Origin: Dermanyssus gallinae
Taxonomy: Eukaryota; Arthropoda; Arachnida; Mesostigmata; Dermanyssidae
Direction: 5' to 3'
DNA: 64,000 nucleotides
Assembly (NCBI GenBank): GCA_003439945.1
Contig: QVRM01002283.1
Location: 1-64,000 of the forward strand
This document shows positions 62,526 through 64,000 of the stretch, in pieces (the first letter of the stretch is position 1; every line of letters begins with the position of its first letter). The notes under the pieces were generated by a model, which had not been told where the DNA came from, did not search any database, and was given only the letters and a program-made list of their open reading frames with translations. A program made the translations under genes and the position numbers.

Positions 62526-62566
62526 GTTTATACTACCTGGCAAAGGTGAATAAATGTTTGAATTGA

Positions 62567-62574
62567 TTTTATTC
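62567..62574. repeat. Probable target duplication TTTTATTC, right copy
   Basis: This matches 58050-58057 and lies directly after the inner element's 3' end. Confidence 0.65.
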
Positions 62575-63577
62575 TTCTTATACGTGGCAGGTCTGACGGA
62601 AGTTCTACGAGAAGTAAAAGCACCACATGCATTCTATGCTGATGACCTGGTCGTTCTCGCAAAATCTAGAGACCACTTACAGTTTTATCTCAGCGAATCG
62701 GCAAAGTGGTGCAATGAAAATAGACTAACAATAAATATAAACAAGACAAAAGTCGTACGTTTTTGTCGCGGAGGAGCATATGCCACCGCAGATCGCCGTA
62801 TAAATATAAACGGCGCCCCATGTAGACCTAGTAAGTTACTTTCCATACTTAGGAGTGACGCTAACTTCAAGACTCTCGTTTGAAAGGCACATAGACAAAA
62901 AAAACGGGCCAAGGCAACGGCAGCTATGATGCTTCTTGGAGAACTTCGTGACACTGACCTAAAAATTGCAGTCAACCTTTTTAAAATAAAAATTGCACCA
63001 ATAGTTCGATATAGCTTACAAGTGATTGCGCCTCACCTTAAGCTTACAGACCTCAAAAGCATCGAGCGAGTTAAAAACTGCTTTATATAACGTGCACTTG
63101 GACTACCTAGGAATGCATTAGCGACATAAGCGTTAGCACTATGTCGAGAGAGAACCGTTACGGAGGACCTCATGTCTGACGGAATGCCATTTAGTGCAGA
63201 TTCCTTGGATTGATACCTAGTGTTTAGAGAAGGAAATATTTATTTTGTAATGCAGAACTATACAGAGGGACCAGCGTTCTCCACATATAAGTGGAAAAAG
63301 GCTCTACAAACAAGTCGGACACTGTTGTGTAAGATAACTTGGCATGGTTATCACCATTATATATGTCTGAAAAGAGCGTGTTATGAAATTGACGAATGCG
63401 TGTGCAAATTTTGTGGATAATGTAACATCAACCGCTTTCACTTGACACGATGCGCGTCAATCGACGCACAACCACTGCCGGAACGTGTGGAATACTTGCT
63501 TAGTTGTAACAGTGAATTATAAGACGTGCAAATTGTATCTTGTAGCTACCAATGGTAGGGTGAATAAACTGAATGAC
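62567..63577 (+). mobile_element. Outer CR1-like element, 3' segment
   Basis: It resumes with ILFFLYVAGLTEVLREVKAP and HAFYADDLVVLAKSRDHLQF (YADD intact, about 62632), then SAKWCNENRLTININKTKVV and RFCRGGAYATAD (to about 62800). A shift near 62850 leads to KATAAMMLLGELRDTDLKIA and IERVKNCFI, and the end has CYEIDECVCKFCG (about 63385-63417), the cysteine-rich tail. The 3' end GGTGAATAAACTGAATGAC (about 63558) resembles the end of the 40845-44440 copy. Confidence 0.75.
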
Positions 63578-64000
63578 TACCAGCCAATCCGGATTTGTCC
63601 AACCGACCACAATTCGACCACCGGCTATTGGCTCCTTTCTGTGGTTCTTCTACAAACAAGAGGCCAGCAACGCTGGTGGCATGCCTTATTGCTTGGTCGA
63701 CATCTTGTATATGTGTATTATATATGACGCATAACATATAGCAATATCACGCAGTGTGTACACGTAGTATAATATATATAGTAGTACTGCACCGAACAGT
63801 ATATATATGTATCTGTATATGCATGACAGTGCCACGGTATTAATATAAGTATATGTAAGACATAGGTGTAGAATCGGATTTGCCTGCCAGGCAACCTATA
63901 CCCCAATAAGGGATTAGGGACTGAATGAGCTCAATCTGACCATGAACGAAGATTCTATCATGGCCTGTATGAACGAAGAAAATCCCTCTCAAGAAAAGGC
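63578..64000 (+). other. Window end, no supported feature
   Basis: AT-rich sequence with short TATA runs near 63770-63810. The last 60 bases are open in one + frame (MNEDSIMACMNEENPSQEK), too little to call. Confidence 0.35.

Larger units (their letters stand above)
58058..62566 (+). mobile_element. Inner CR1-like retrotransposon with PHD/esterase ORF1, inserted into the outer element
   Basis: About 4.5 kb on the + strand: a 5' region without coding (58058-58470), ORF1 with a zinc finger and esterase-like domain, ORF2 with endonuclease and reverse transcriptase, an AT microsatellite (62485-62522) and a 3' end AATAAATGTTTGAATTGA. Such a short A/T-rich, non-poly(A) end fits CR1-group elements. 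Stops and shifts break it, but it is better preserved than the element it interrupts. Confidence 0.78.

Overview
This is eukaryotic DNA, almost certainly from an arthropod. One spliced gene carries GT/AG introns, retrotransposon remains fill most of the rest, (AT)n microsatellites are frequent, and there are no bacterial operons. R1-like and CR1-like non-LTR elements, a BEL/Pao LTR element and a mariner remnant together fit a large repeat-rich arthropod genome. A chelicerate such as a tick is my guess, not something the sequence proves.

The only host gene I can support is a CD36 / class B scavenger receptor gene on the + strand. Seven exons can be placed between 4377 and 32483: 4377-4639, 7106-7345, 13595-13765, 14052-14098, 24709-24892, 30078-30282 and 32370-32483. 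They join in phase at every junction and give 408 codons, from the N-terminal membrane anchor through most of the ectodomain. The last exon or exons (C-terminal membrane segment) were not found. Exon 4 carries an in-frame TGA (codon 233), flanked on both sides by family-like residues, so this is either a damaged copy, an allele or sequence error, or a read-through site.

Layout. 1-3610: a non-LTR retrotransposon with zinc-knuckle ORF1 and a YLDD reverse transcriptase, its 5' end cut by the window. 4377-32483: the CD36 gene. Its introns hold a mariner remnant (6270-6895), an R1-like element (9200-13074), a nearly intact young BEL/Pao element on the - strand (14164-21425, with LTRs, tRNA-Lys-type primer site, polypurine tract and 5-bp target duplication), and many fragments of R1-like, CR1-like and YLDD elements (23-32 kb). 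33-40 kb: R1-like and CR1-like elements on the - strand. 40.8-44.4 kb: a decayed CR1-like element with a 2A-like motif. 44.4-55.6 kb: low-complexity DNA, fold-back palindromes, R1-like remains and a repeated 340-bp unit. 55.7-57.2 kb: R1-like element, - strand. 57.2-63.6 kb: a CR1-like element split by a second CR1-like element (58058-62566) whose ORF1 has a PHD-like finger and an SGNH-esterase-like domain.

There is no gene cluster acting as a system. The interest lies in the retroelements (the YLDD element, the 2A-like motif, the esterase ORF1, the nested insertion), the in-frame TGA in the CD36 gene, and several almost perfect short-loop inverted repeats. All assignments come from reading motifs by eye, with no database search.
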